Shown here piece after piece: positions 16,292 to 24,117 of a stretch of DNA of 64,000 nt (its first letter is position 1; each line of letters begins with the position of its first letter). The notes below the pieces were generated by a model. The model saw nothing but the letters and a program-made list of their open reading frames with translations, was not told where the DNA came from and made no database searches. Made by a program: the position numbers and the translations under genes. The stretch spans positions 1,116,001 through 1,180,000 of the forward strand of contig NC_015759.1 in assembly GCF_000219805.1 (NCBI RefSeq), written 5' to 3'. The stretch is from Weissella koreensis KACC 15510 (GTDB lineage: Bacteria > Bacillota > Bacilli > Lactobacillales > Lactobacillaceae).

Positions 16292-17011
16292 TTGACTACT
16301 ATGAAACAAATAAAAAAAGCGCCTAATCGTATTAGAGAAGAACGCAAAAATAAAAAGATGAACATTGATGATTTGGCGAAATTAATCGGCGTTAGTAGAG
16401 CTACAATAAATAATTATGAAACTGGTACTCACGATCCAAAATTGACTACTTGGAAGGCTTTAGCTGATATATTTAATGTTGATATTGGTTATTTGCAGGG
16501 CGTTAGTGATTTTAAAAAATCCAAGGAAGTTGTAAAAAAGCATGATGATGAATTGGCAAAAGGATTGGACGAACTAATTCGAAAAAATGCTAGTAAATCT
16601 GAACTAGTTGACCTAATAGTAAAGGATTTTAGCAATAAAGATCACACTGTAGCATTTGAGAATGCTGAAAAAGAAGCTGCGAATATAAATTTAGAAGATG
16701 AAATAGCTGCATTGTATAAAATGACTGGTAGGGATGTTAGTGGTTATTATATATTAGAAGAAGTTTCTAAGTTAAATTTTGAAGATAGGTACAAAATGCA
16801 TGAATTAATATCTATTGATACGATAATTAGTGTACTTGTACTTAAATTAAATGAATTTAATGGTTTTAAAAATTGGGATGACGAAAAAATAAAAGAAATA
16901 TCTTCTGCAAAATTTGATTTGATACTTAAAATAGAGGAATTAACAAATATTAATAAAGAAAATAATTTGGGAATGAAAAAATTAGATAAAATAAAGGATA
17001 ATTTAGATTAG
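16292..17011 (+). CDS. CI-like XRE-family repressor of the island
   Basis: A 239-residue protein with an N-terminal helix-turn-helix (about 10-65: IREERKNKKMNIDDLAKLIG, then VSRATINNYETG) and a long helical C-terminal part without a LexA/CI autoprotease Ser-Lys motif that I can see. It may therefore be inactivated by a helper-phage protein, as in satellites, rather than by RecA-driven self-cleavage. The TTG at 16292 is chosen because AGGAG lies 6 bases upstream; the ATG at 16301 would be too far away. It is transcribed away from the Cro-like gene. Confidence 0.8.
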   Translation: MTTMKQIKKAPNRIREERKNKKMNIDDLAKLIGVSRATINNYETGTHDPKLTTWKALADIFNVDIGYLQGVSDFKKSKEVVKKHDDELAKGLDELIRKNASKSELVDLIVKDFSNKDHTVAFENAEKEAANINLEDEIAALYKMTGRDVSGYYILEEVSKLNFEDRYKMHELISIDTIISVLVLKLNEFNGFKNWDDEKIKEISSAKFDLILKIEELTNINKENNLGMKKLDKIKDNLD

Positions 17012-17685
17012 TAGTCTAACAAGCGTTAGCATAACTACGGTTGTCCAATTAAGGACAACGGTCGTGCCTAAAAAAAGTACGTTCGTTGATGTTGTCGCCA
17101 CTTGTGGAGATGCTGTGTATTTATAACTACGTACCCACTTATGGGCATGACATAGTTCGTAAATGTTTTGCATTGAACTGAAACAGAACAAAATAGTTTA
17201 TAAATGTTTCGTATTATTTTTGACGGTTAAAACATCTAAATTCATCCCCTCAAGCAAGTATTTAACGACGGCTTCATAATTTGCAACTGTTAATTATATA
17301 AGGAGATTTGGGAGCCCCTAAAAAGGGGATGTCGGTATAATCTACACCCTTATATCTGTGGCACTATTTTAGTTCTTCAGATCGGCAGAGATTTGTACTC
17401 ATGTATTAAATTGATGGGGTAGCGGTCGGCGACGTCATCAAAGGGGATGTATTATTTAGATAACCCTTGATTATTTATTAAACCCCTCGATTTCGATGGG
17501 TTTAAGTGTGTCGGTTCAATCTACTCCCTTGTATCTGTTTTAATTCAGGTCGGTACACATTTGTACTCACGTAAGTCCACATTTGGTCTCACGTCGCTGG
17601 CGCAATTTAACGCAGGCAAATATATAGTTAGTTTAATACAAGTAACAAAATATTTATTAAAAAATTATAAAATAGGAGTTTATTT
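17012..17685. other. Structured non-coding region between repressor and HNH-like gene
   Basis: No real gene. It contains three successive small hairpins: GTTGTCC/GGACAAC (17040-17059), CCAC-TT-GTGG (17098-17107) and CCCA/TGGG (17134-17145). A degenerate repeat of 'atagttcgtaaatgtttt' type lies near 17152 and 17190. The larger imperfect repeat is at 17330-17574. The first hairpin arms resemble the operator half-sites at 16229-16249. The region could hold structured RNAs or extra operators. Confidence 0.5.
17312..17602. repeat. Imperfect direct repeat, each copy led by a hairpin
   Basis: Copy 1 (about 17330-17404) and copy 2 (about 17509-17574) share the order TGTCGGT, AATCTAC, CCCTT, TATCTGT, TCGG and ATTTGTACTCA. 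Each follows a hairpin: CCCC/GGGG at 17315-17328, and AAACCC/GGGTTT at 17480-17503. A third fragment, CACATTTGGTCTCACGT (17578-17594), repeats the tail of copy 2. The separation is about 178 bp. The meaning is unknown. Confidence 0.5.
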
Positions 17686-18291
17686 ATGAATAAAGAAGAT
17701 AGTTATAAAAACTTGTTGGAGAAAACTTATTTAGAAGTTGTAGATTTTTTACTTGAAAAATATGGACCAGCAGTGGATTCGTATTATTCGGAGGTTTCTT
17801 ATAATCGATTTAAAAGAGGAGAAATAAAAGCACCAACAAAAAGAAAAATTTCAAGAACAAGCGAAGGATTGTATTGCCATCATATAGATGAAGACAAACA
17901 GATTCTCATATCAAATGCTCGGGCAATTGTAGATTTTAACATTCCTTTTGAATATCAGACTAAAGATAGGTTAGTATATTGTGACCTTGTTGAGCATGCA
18001 ATTCTACATATTTTAATTGCTATAGAAGATAAAAATAAAATTGATAAATTAAATAACATGCAGTTGGGGATAGAAGGATATACGTTTTATATTCGTCCAC
18101 AAATTATTAATTGGCTAGTAAAAGAAGAGCGACCTAATATTCAGTGGCAAGTAAATTGTTTTAATAAAATATATATGGATAAAAATACGTCGGAAGAATT
18201 TGTTCAACATTTAGATGACTTTTTAATTTCTAGATACCCAATAACTCAAGAAGAAATTGATATTACTTATCAAAAAAGTTTAATTTATTAA
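17686..18291 (+). CDS. HNH-like protein of unknown role (island cargo)
   Basis: A 201-residue soluble protein. The middle (residues about 60-115) has the pattern EGLYCHHIDED ... FEYQTKDRLVYCDLVEHAIL, with HH and EH-x3-H. This resembles compact HNH/beta-beta-alpha-metal nucleases, although a full zinc or HNH triad cannot be proved by eye. AGGAG lies about 9 bases before the ATG. It lies between the repressor and the integrase, a place where gram-positive satellites often carry genes interfering with phages. It could be a nuclease acting on phage DNA or an unrelated accessory factor. Confidence 0.65.
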   Translation: MNKEDSYKNLLEKTYLEVVDFLLEKYGPAVDSYYSEVSYNRFKRGEIKAPTKRKISRTSEGLYCHHIDEDKQILISNARAIVDFNIPFEYQTKDRLVYCDLVEHAILHILIAIEDKNKIDKLNNMQLGIEGYTFYIRPQIINWLVKEERPNIQWQVNCFNKIYMDKNTSEEFVQHLDDFLISRYPITQEEIDITYQKSLIY

Positions 18292-18623
18292 TGTTTAAAC
18301 CATGTAAGTACATTACATTATTTCTAAAGTTTAGTAACTATAAATTGGTGCGTAAATGCAATATATGACGTTTATTTAAAAATAAGCGGGACGTTCCCTC
18401 AATCTATTTTAAAGAGCTAATTTGCGACTTTGTTTTAAGTTTGAAAGTTAGATTACATATTAATTGATGATAAGAACATTGTTCTTAACGCGACGTAAAA
18501 ATATTTACCATAGCTTTTAATACTCGATAGGTTTACGCATTTCAAGTGCCAAAACCACTACACATAGAAAAACCTAATCCAATACATAGCTGGCGGGCAT
18601 GTCTGGAAAAGGACTTAAAAATT
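18292..18623. promoter_or_regulatory. Integrase upstream region with a 17-bp palindrome
   Basis: No gene is supported here. TAAGAACATTGTTCTTA at 18471-18487 is a perfect palindrome around a single central base, about 137 bases before the integrase start. It looks like an operator, but differs from the known LexA box (three bases between GAAC and GTTC rather than four). The frame from a GTG at 18546 is open into the integrase but lacks a ribosome site. Confidence 0.5.
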
Positions 18624-19805
18624 ATGAGTATTAGAAAACTAAAAAATGGTAAATATCAAGTACGTGTGTACGTTGGGACTGATGAAGTAACTGGTCATAC
18701 AACATATAAGTATAGGAACACTGACAGTAAAACCAGTGCTATTATGATCGAGAAACAATTAAATGAAGCTATTGAACGTGGCGAGATCGTTATAAAGGAA
18801 CTAGAACACTTGCAACCACAACCATATACGTTTGAAGAGGCGTATAAAGAGTGGTGGAAGTTTTACGAAAGCCAAAACTTTGCACAATCGACTAAAGATA
18901 AAGTGGCACGTCATTTTAAAAATCATCTATTAAAACCTAAGTTATTTGGTAATTTGAGGTTAGATAGGATTATTAGGATTGATATTCAAAATAAAGTAAA
19001 TAAGTTTATACCTCAATATACACAATCAAAAGAGATGTTAGGATATGCTAAACGTGTATTTAAATACGCAGTGGATAGTGAACATATAATCTGTGATAGC
19101 AATCCATTAGAACATATTCAAATGGTAAGGGTTAAAAAAGCTCCACGGCGTGAAGTGCGTTTCTATAACGAAATACAAGCTAAAATGTTTGAACACGGAA
19201 TAAATGAATATTATCAACGAGGAGATAAATTTCTAGCACTATTTACTGTATTGTTGCGAACTGGTATGCGTGGTGGAGAATTATGTGGCCTTAAATGGAA
19301 CAATGTAGACTTTGAACGTTGTGAATTGTTGCTTAATGGTCGTATGTCCTTGGATGGACATGGTAAGGATCATTATTTAAAAGGTCTTAAAAATGGGGAT
19401 GATTTTAGGTACATTGATATTGATGATGTGGTAATTGATAAGTTGAAAGCATGGCATTACGTTCAGGCACAACAGTCAATGTTAAAGGGACAACCTATTA
19501 ACGATGAAAGTTTTGTATTTGATGTGCTTAGAAACCAAATGTATAGTCAATTTGCATCATTTCTTGAATGGTACAACTGCAACAATACGCAAAAGTTACC
19601 ATATTTAAATATTCATGGACTTAGACACACACACGCTAGTTTATTAATATCTAGTGGCATGGATTTAAAGAAGGTGTCTGACAGATTAGGGCATAAAGAT
19701 ATAGCTGTCACTGCAAATATATATGCGGAGCTTACGCCAAAGGCTAGAAGAGAAGTAGCGGACGTGTTCAGCAATATTATGGGCGATGTTAAAGAAAATT
19801 ATTAA
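18624..19805 (+). CDS. int: Tyrosine-recombinase integrase of the island
   Basis: A 393-residue lambda-class integrase. The N-terminal arm-binding domain starts ISIRKLKNGKYQVRVYVG-like at residue 2, the core-binding domain spans about 65-165, and the catalytic domain has R216 (RTGMRGGELCGLKW), H331-x-x-R334 (HGLRHTHAS), H357 (LGHKDIAVT) and nucleophile Y367 (NIYAEL). The full catalytic set suggests an active enzyme. The ATG at 18624 is preferred over the GTG at 18546: AAAGGA lies upstream and the standard domain begins there. Arm-like sites and the right core follow directly, the usual position for int. Confidence 0.93.
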   Translation: MSIRKLKNGKYQVRVYVGTDEVTGHTTYKYRNTDSKTSAIMIEKQLNEAIERGEIVIKELEHLQPQPYTFEEAYKEWWKFYESQNFAQSTKDKVARHFKNHLLKPKLFGNLRLDRIIRIDIQNKVNKFIPQYTQSKEMLGYAKRVFKYAVDSEHIICDSNPLEHIQMVRVKKAPRREVRFYNEIQAKMFEHGINEYYQRGDKFLALFTVLLRTGMRGGELCGLKWNNVDFERCELLLNGRMSLDGHGKDHYLKGLKNGDDFRYIDIDDVVIDKLKAWHYVQAQQSMLKGQPINDESFVFDVLRNQMYSQFASFLEWYNCNNTQKLPYLNIHGLRHTHASLLISSGMDLKKVSDRLGHKDIAVTANIYAELTPKARREVADVFSNIMGDVKENY

Positions 19806-19806
19806 G

Positions 19807-19843
19807 TAAGTTATACCTAATTATTTCAGTTGTTATTAGGTTA
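19807..19843. repeat. Right integrase arm-type sites
   Basis: TAAGTTATACCTAATT (19807-19822) and TTATTAGGTTA (19833-19843) are exact reverse complements of the motifs at 7350-7365 and 7280-7290 near the left end. The first site starts two bases after the integrase stop codon. Confidence 0.6.
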
Positions 19844-19933
19844 GGTTTAAATAAACACGATTTTGACCGTGCTTGTTCGATTGTCGAACTATTTTAAACG
19901 TTGGTATTAAGCCATTGATACGTTGACGATATA

Positions 19934-19948
19934 ACTTAAGCAAAGTTT
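19934..19948 (+). repeat. Right attachment core of the island
   Basis: This is an exact direct copy of the left core ACTTAAGCAAAGTTT. It lies 12 bases before the -10 box of ntdp, so the attachment site coincides with the region where the -35 of that promoter would be. Confidence 0.75.
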
Positions 19949-19957
19949 GATTAAGCG

Positions 19958-19966
19958 TGGTATAAT
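19958..19966 (+). promoter_or_regulatory. Extended -10 promoter of ntdp
   Basis: TGGTATAAT (19958-19966) is an extended -10. No good -35 is visible; the att core occupies that place. Transcription may depend on the extended -10 alone. Confidence 0.55.
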
Positions 19967-20010
19967 TTTAAACGAAGTTCGTCGCTGTGGCGAAGGAGAT
20001 AATTAAAGTT

Positions 20011-20562
20011 ATGCGAAATAGTCGACTACCTCGAGAAGGTGACTATATAACGATAAAGAGCTATAAACACGATGGAAGTCTACACCGTACTTGGCGTGAA
20101 ACCATGGTATTAAAAACCAGTGAGAATGAAATTATTGGGATTAATGATCATACAGTGGTGATTGAAGATGACGGTCGACGTTGGGTAACCCGCGAACCGG
20201 CAATTGTTTACTTTCATCGTAAGTATTGGTTTAATATCGTGGCAATGATTCGAGATAATGGAGTGTCATATTATTGTAATTTGGCAAGCCCATTTGTTCT
20301 GGATAAAGAAGCGCTGAAGTATATCGATTATGATTTGGATATCAAAGTTTATCCAGATGGTGAAAAGCGGTTACTAGATGCTGATGAATATCAGGCTCAT
20401 CGTGAAAAATGGAATTATTCCAATGAGGTTGATTTTATTTTGAGTGAGCATGTGAAGATCTTAGTTGATTGGATTCAACAGCAAGAAGGCCCCTTTTCTA
20501 AAGGATATGTTGATCTTTGGTATCGACGGTATCAGGAGATTAAAAATCGAGCCCATCGTTAA
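20011..20562 (+). CDS. ntdp: Nucleoside tri-/diphosphatase Ntdp (YgaC-like, DUF402)
   Basis: A 183-residue DUF402 protein. Characterised members hydrolyse nucleoside tri- and diphosphates with Mg2+ or Mn2+. Recognisable blocks are [14 protein letters not shown] near the start, [26 protein letters not shown], the acidic [20 protein letters not shown] metal/phosphate region and WYRRYQEI at the end. The ATG at 20011 is preferred over the GTG at 19987 because homologs start near MxxPKEGD; AAGGAG lies 12 bases upstream. The gene is monocistronic, with its terminator at 20607-20638. It probably followed recX before the island inserted. Confidence 0.9.
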   Translation: MRNSRLPREGDYITIKSYKHDGSLHRTWRETMVLKTSENEIIGINDHTVVIEDDGRRWVTREPAIVYFHRKYWFNIVAMIRDNGVSYYCNLASPFVLDKEALKYIDYDLDIKVYPDGEKRLLDADEYQAHREKWNYSNEVDFILSEHVKILVDWIQQQEGPFSKGYVDLWYRRYQEIKNRAHR

Positions 20563-20606
20563 TGTTGGTCTACAACTAAAATATAGTGCATCAAAAATAT
20601 ATTAAT

Positions 20607-20638
20607 AAAAAGGCTAGGAAATTGTCCTGGCCTTTTTA
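20607..20638 (+). terminator. Terminator after ntdp
   Basis: AAAAAGGCTAGGA pairs with TCCTGGCCTTTTT (one G-T pair) around a 5-base loop, ending in T5. Confidence 0.85.
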
Positions 20639-20742
20639 TTAATTTGGTTCAAATTTTTTAACTAGTTTTATCTTTAATTTAAACTATAATACAGGAATGT
20701 TTTTATCATACTCTATTTATTTATATTTAAATGCGATAAAAT

Positions 20743-21486
20743 TTAATCAAGGATGGTAACCCATGGAAAAAATGGCTTTGTTGCTCCATAAAGTGCGTGC
20801 TCTTGCTGGCTACAACTAGCCCAATTTTGATTACCATAATCATAATGCCACCATTCATTTGATAGGTTTGTGAACCCAACCTCAGTCATAATATGATATA
20901 GAAGACGGCGATTATCACGTGCTTTTAATTCAGATTGATTGAGTTCAGCTTTTAGCTCGAGATAATTAGTTTTTGAGCTATCATTAAAGTCATCAAATGG
21001 AGAGGCCATATCTAACATAACACCTTGATCGTCAACAATTGTTAGATCAATAGATCCACCAGTATTATGGGGAGAAGGTTTTTTTGGATCACGGGAAGGT
21101 TGAGCGACCGTTTCTAATGTCTTTTCAATCATCTGATTTTTCGTCCAAGAAGGGTTGGTGCGGGCAATTTTACGTTTAAGAGAGTGAAATAGGGCTGCTT
21201 GGGTTGAAACGGAACGCCAAGCATCAAAAATAACTAATTTGTATCCAGCTGGGAGCAAATTAGCTGCTTGAACTAATTTACTTTGAACAGTCTGCCGGGC
21301 GTATAATTCTGACATTGCTCCAGAAAGATTTTGGATGAAATAAGCAGGTTGTACAATGATTTTTTCAGGTAAAAGGCCTAATGGAACCAGTGGCTCATTG
21401 TTATCTTTGATGTCCGGATCTAAGGCCGTTGACCAGTCCCATTCGGATAGATCGGTTGGAATTTTATTTTGTATATTTTTTCCCAT
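20743..21486 (-). CDS. D-Ala-D-Ala dipeptidase, VanX type (peptidase M15D)
   Basis: A 247-residue zinc peptidase-like protein. The zinc ligands and catalytic Glu are visible as SPHNTGGSIDLT (H-x6-D) and EWWHYDYGN (E-x2-H), and the oxyanion Arg as FDAWRS. VanX-type enzymes cleave D-Ala-D-Ala so that only D-Ala-D-lactate enters the cell wall; other members recycle D-Ala-D-Ala. There is no signal peptide, so it should act in the cytoplasm. A separate vanH/vanA pair is absent nearby. Related genera make D-Lac-ended precursors by their native Ddl, and this enzyme may help remove the dipeptide. AGAGGG precedes the ATG. Confidence 0.88.
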   Translation of the reverse strand: MGKNIQNKIPTDLSEWDWSTALDPDIKDNNEPLVPLGLLPEKIIVQPAYFIQNLSGAMSELYARQTVQSKLVQAANLLPAGYKLVIFDAWRSVSTQAALFHSLKRKIARTNPSWTKNQMIEKTLETVAQPSRDPKKPSPHNTGGSIDLTIVDDQGVMLDMASPFDDFNDSSKTNYLELKAELNQSELKARDNRRLLYHIMTEVGFTNLSNEWWHYDYGNQNWASCSQQEHALYGATKPFFPWVTILD

Positions 21487-21596
21487 GGTTTCCCTCTTTT
21501 GATAAATTTACGGTATAATGTTTTAAACATATTAGCTATTATTATTCTAATACATTCAAGAAGAAAATAGCGGATTAATTTGGAGGAATTTTAAGA

Positions 21597-22787
21597 ATGA
21601 GTCAAGAATTTGTTCAACCAATTAACCAAACCGTCCAAGCAATGACGATTGATGGCTTAACTGGATTTCAAAAGAAAATAGCAGGGATCGAAGATTTAGT
21701 TTACTTAACCTTTGGTGAACCAGGGTTTAACATTGAAGATTCGATTAAGGATGCTGTTATCGATGGAGTTAAGAATAATCATTCACACTATGCTGTAGCC
21801 GAAGGCGATTTAGTCCTCCGTCAAGCTGCTGTAGATAATTATAATGAAAAATTTGATCTAAATTTCCAAGGCCCTGAAAATGTGGTAGTAACCTCAGGAG
21901 TCACAGAAGCGATCTATGCATTGTTCCAAACACTTTTGAACCCTGGTGATGGCGTGTTGATTCCAACACCAGCATACCCACCATATTATGCTGCTATCAA
22001 CATTATTGGTGGAAAAATGTTGAAAGTAGATACTTCACAGAGTGAGTTTAAAATAACTCCTCAAATGGTGGACGATGCAATTGCTAGTGCAGATTTCCCT
22101 GTGAAGGTGATTTTGTTTAATTATCCAAGCAACCCAACTGGTGCTACTTATACTGAGACGGAGCTACGTGCATTGGCAGAAACGTTTAAGAAACATCATA
22201 TTTGGGTTATTTCAGATGAAATTTATGCGGAATTAACTTATGATATTAAGCATGTTTCAATGATGAAGTTATTACCAGAGCAAACAGTTATGATTACTGG
22301 TTTGTCAAAATCACATGCCATGACTGGTTATCGAATCGGATTTGTAATTGGAAGTGCTGAAATTATTGCAGAAGTTTCAAAGGTCCATGATACATTAACT
22401 TTCGCCTTACCACAGGTTACTCAAGATGGAGCAATTGCAGCTCTAACGCAAGCTAAAGATGCACCAGCTAAGATGCGGAAGGTGTACCAACGTCGTCGGG
22501 ATTTTGTTGTTGAAAAAATGACCGCTATGGGCTTTAAAGTAGGAAATCCACAAGGAGCATTTTATATTTTTGCACGTATTCCAGAAGATTTTTCAGCTGG
22601 AGTGGATGGATTGGATTTTGCATGGGCTTTAGCCACTGAAGGTGGAGTTGGGGTTGCACCAGGAATCGCCTTCTCAGATCAAACGGCTGAATACATTCGT
22701 ATTTCATATGCTGCTAATGATGACGATTTAGCTTCTGGAATGGAACGAATGGCAGCCTGGATTGATCAAAAAAGGGCCAGTCGGTAA
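21597..22787 (+). CDS. PLP-dependent aminotransferase, class I/II (PatA/AspC-like)
   Basis: A 396-residue fold-type I aminotransferase. The PLP lysine is in GLSKSHAMTGYRIGF, with NYPSNPTGATY (substrate and cofactor Asn-Pro), SDEIYAEL (PLP Asp and Tyr) and a C-terminal Arg in YIRISYA. The family covers aspartate, aromatic amino acid and N-acetyl-diaminopimelate transaminases; the exact substrate cannot be read from sequence, though the Firmicute PatA/AraT branch is likely. GGAGG precedes the ATG. The membrane S component follows by 39 bases. Confidence 0.88.
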   Translation: MSQEFVQPINQTVQAMTIDGLTGFQKKIAGIEDLVYLTFGEPGFNIEDSIKDAVIDGVKNNHSHYAVAEGDLVLRQAAVDNYNEKFDLNFQGPENVVVTSGVTEAIYALFQTLLNPGDGVLIPTPAYPPYYAAINIIGGKMLKVDTSQSEFKITPQMVDDAIASADFPVKVILFNYPSNPTGATYTETELRALAETFKKHHIWVISDEIYAELTYDIKHVSMMKLLPEQTVMITGLSKSHAMTGYRIGFVIGSAEIIAEVSKVHDTLTFALPQVTQDGAIAALTQAKDAPAKMRKVYQRRRDFVVEKMTAMGFKVGNPQGAFYIFARIPEDFSAGVDGLDFAWALATEGGVGVAPGIAFSDQTAEYIRISYAANDDDLASGMERMAAWIDQKRASR

Positions 22788-22826
22788 AAGGTAAAAACTT
22801 TTATCAACTTGGAAGAGGGAAAATAC

Positions 22827-23444
22827 ATGACAAATAAAAAACGATCAACGCGCCAATTAGTTTTAACGGCAATGTTTATGGCCATTATTTTGTTACAGTG
22901 TATGGTTCCATGGATGGGATTTATTCCGATTAATCCAATGGTCCGTGTCACAATAATACCTTTTACTGTAGCATTAGGTGGGATGTTATTGGGACCTAAA
23001 GTCGGTGGGTTGCTTGGGGCTGTGATGGGACTATATTCGTTTTATCATGCATGGACTTTACCGGTTGGAATTGGATCTTTAATGTTACGAGATCCAATTA
23101 CAGCACTATTACCACGAATGCTAGTGGGTATTATTATAGGTCTGATTTATTTAAAATGGATCAATAATTCTAAACATAAAACATCCCCTTTTTTGATGTT
23201 TATGCTAGGGGCCTTGGCTGCTATCATAAATACAGGATTAGTCATTACACTAACCTGGATTCATTTTAGAATATTTAATACAACGGTGGCTGGTTTGCCT
23301 AACCATGTAGGAATTATTTGGATGTTTACTTCGATTGCAGGAGTAAATGTGTTGATTGAAATCGTTGTCGATGGCCTCTTAGGTATGTTGGTCGGCTGGC
23401 CAGTTTTACGTTATATGGAAAAGGCTCGATTAGCTAATCATTAA
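22827..23444 (+). CDS. ECF transporter S component (vitamin-type, substrate unknown)
   Basis: A 205-residue protein with about six hydrophobic helices. The pattern of small residues in TIIPFTVALGGMLLGPKVGG, then LLGAVMGLYSF, is typical of S components (substrate-binding subunits) of energy-coupling-factor transporters, as is the short basic N-terminus ahead of TRQLVLTAMFMAIILL. Substrates are usually vitamins; pantothenate is possible but not shown. GAGGG supports the ATG at 22827. No ECF ATPases are adjacent, so it would share a general EcfAAT module encoded elsewhere. Confidence 0.75.
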   Translation: MTNKKRSTRQLVLTAMFMAIILLQCMVPWMGFIPINPMVRVTIIPFTVALGGMLLGPKVGGLLGAVMGLYSFYHAWTLPVGIGSLMLRDPITALLPRMLVGIIIGLIYLKWINNSKHKTSPFLMFMLGALAAIINTGLVITLTWIHFRIFNTTVAGLPNHVGIIWMFTSIAGVNVLIEIVVDGLLGMLVGWPVLRYMEKARLANH

Positions 23445-23458
23445 GAAATTAAAATAAA

Positions 23459-23503
23459 AAACATCTCTTTAGTCCATAAAATGGACTTAGGGATGCTTTT
23501 TTT
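23459..23503 (+). terminator. Terminator after the S-component gene
   Basis: CATCTCTTTAGTCCAT pairs imperfectly with ATGGACTTAGGGATG around AAA, then a T7 run. The A-rich left flank makes it usable for the convergent mscL transcript as well. Confidence 0.8.
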
Positions 23504-23521
23504 ATTGCGTTTAAATAAATA

Positions 23522-23905
23522 TTACTTTTTTTGATCAGCTAAAAGATCACGAATTTCAGCTAACATTTCGACTTCGGGATTAACTACTTCAGGTTCATCC
23601 TTAGATTTATCTCTGCGTAACGCTTTATTTAAGAACTTGATGATCAAAAACACTACGAAGGCAGTAATTAAGAAATTAATCACGTCCCCCAAGAAGGCTC
23701 CATACTTCAAAACTAAGTTATCTGTAATGGTTAATTTTAAATTGTCCAAACTTGAAACTTGACCAGTAAATAGTCCGATAATTGGGTTAATTAAATTATT
23801 AGTTAATGATTTAACTAGACCTGTGAAGGCACCTCCAATAATGACACCAACAGCCAAGTCTAAAACACTACCACGTGAAATAAATTCTTTAAATTCCTTA
23901 AGCAT
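23522..23905 (-). CDS. mscL: Large-conductance mechanosensitive channel MscL
   Basis: 127 residues, the normal length. It opens as a homopentamer upon membrane tension to release solutes under osmotic downshock. The N-terminal [20 protein letters not shown] is the amphipathic helix and pore-lining TM1; TM2 is [17 protein letters not shown], followed by a charged cytoplasmic helix ([11 protein letters not shown]). AAGGAG lies upstream. It is transcribed alone, converging with the S-component gene. Confidence 0.97.
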   Translation of the reverse strand: MLKEFKEFISRGSVLDLAVGVIIGGAFTGLVKSLTNNLINPIIGLFTGQVSSLDNLKLTITDNLVLKYGAFLGDVINFLITAFVVFLIIKFLNKALRRDKSKDEPEVVNPEVEMLAEIRDLLADQKK

Positions 23906-24117
23906 TGACCTACTCCTTAAAATTAAATTATTAATTTAATCTTACTAAAGCTCAAATTAACAAACAACTTTTATCATAAATATTAAATATAAATTTAATA
24001 AATATGAGAAAAATAAAAAATAAGGGAGAAGAAGAAAGCGTTTCAATTTATTCAAAGTCATCTATAATGATAATAAATGGATATAAGAAGATACGAATAT
24101 TTTGGAGGGTTTAAAAC

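Larger units (their letters stand above)
7260..19948. mobile_element. Phage-satellite-like island (PICI type), 12.7 kb, between recX and ntdp
   Basis: The element is bounded by the 15-bp direct repeat ACTTAAGCAAAGTTT at 7260-7274 and 19934-19948. It contains a tyrosine integrase near the right end, a CI-like repressor divergent from a Cro-like gene, a Rha-family regulator, an SF3 helicase and iteron-like repeats. No capsid, portal, tail, lysis or large terminase gene is present, which fits a phage satellite rather than a prophage; the size fits gram-positive PICIs. A conjugative element is excluded by the lack of relaxase or type IV secretion genes. Cargo candidates are the genes at 7514, 9385 and 17686. 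Mobility and helper dependence are inferred. Confidence 0.82.

Noticed and set aside
17003..17191. 62-aa minus-strand frame after the repressor
   Set aside because: It crosses the hairpins of the region, lacks a ribosome site and reads like random AT-rich translation.
18546..18623. GTG start giving a 26-residue longer integrase
   Set aside because: No ribosome site; the standard N-terminal domain begins at the ATG 18624, which follows AAAGGA.
7260..19948. Complete prophage or integrative conjugative element
   Set aside because: No capsid, portal, tail, lysis or large terminase genes, and no relaxase or secretion genes.
24034..24045. Catabolite-response element before fhs
   Set aside because: GAAAGCGTTTCA is one base short and lacks the outer T and CA of the consensus; too weak to claim.
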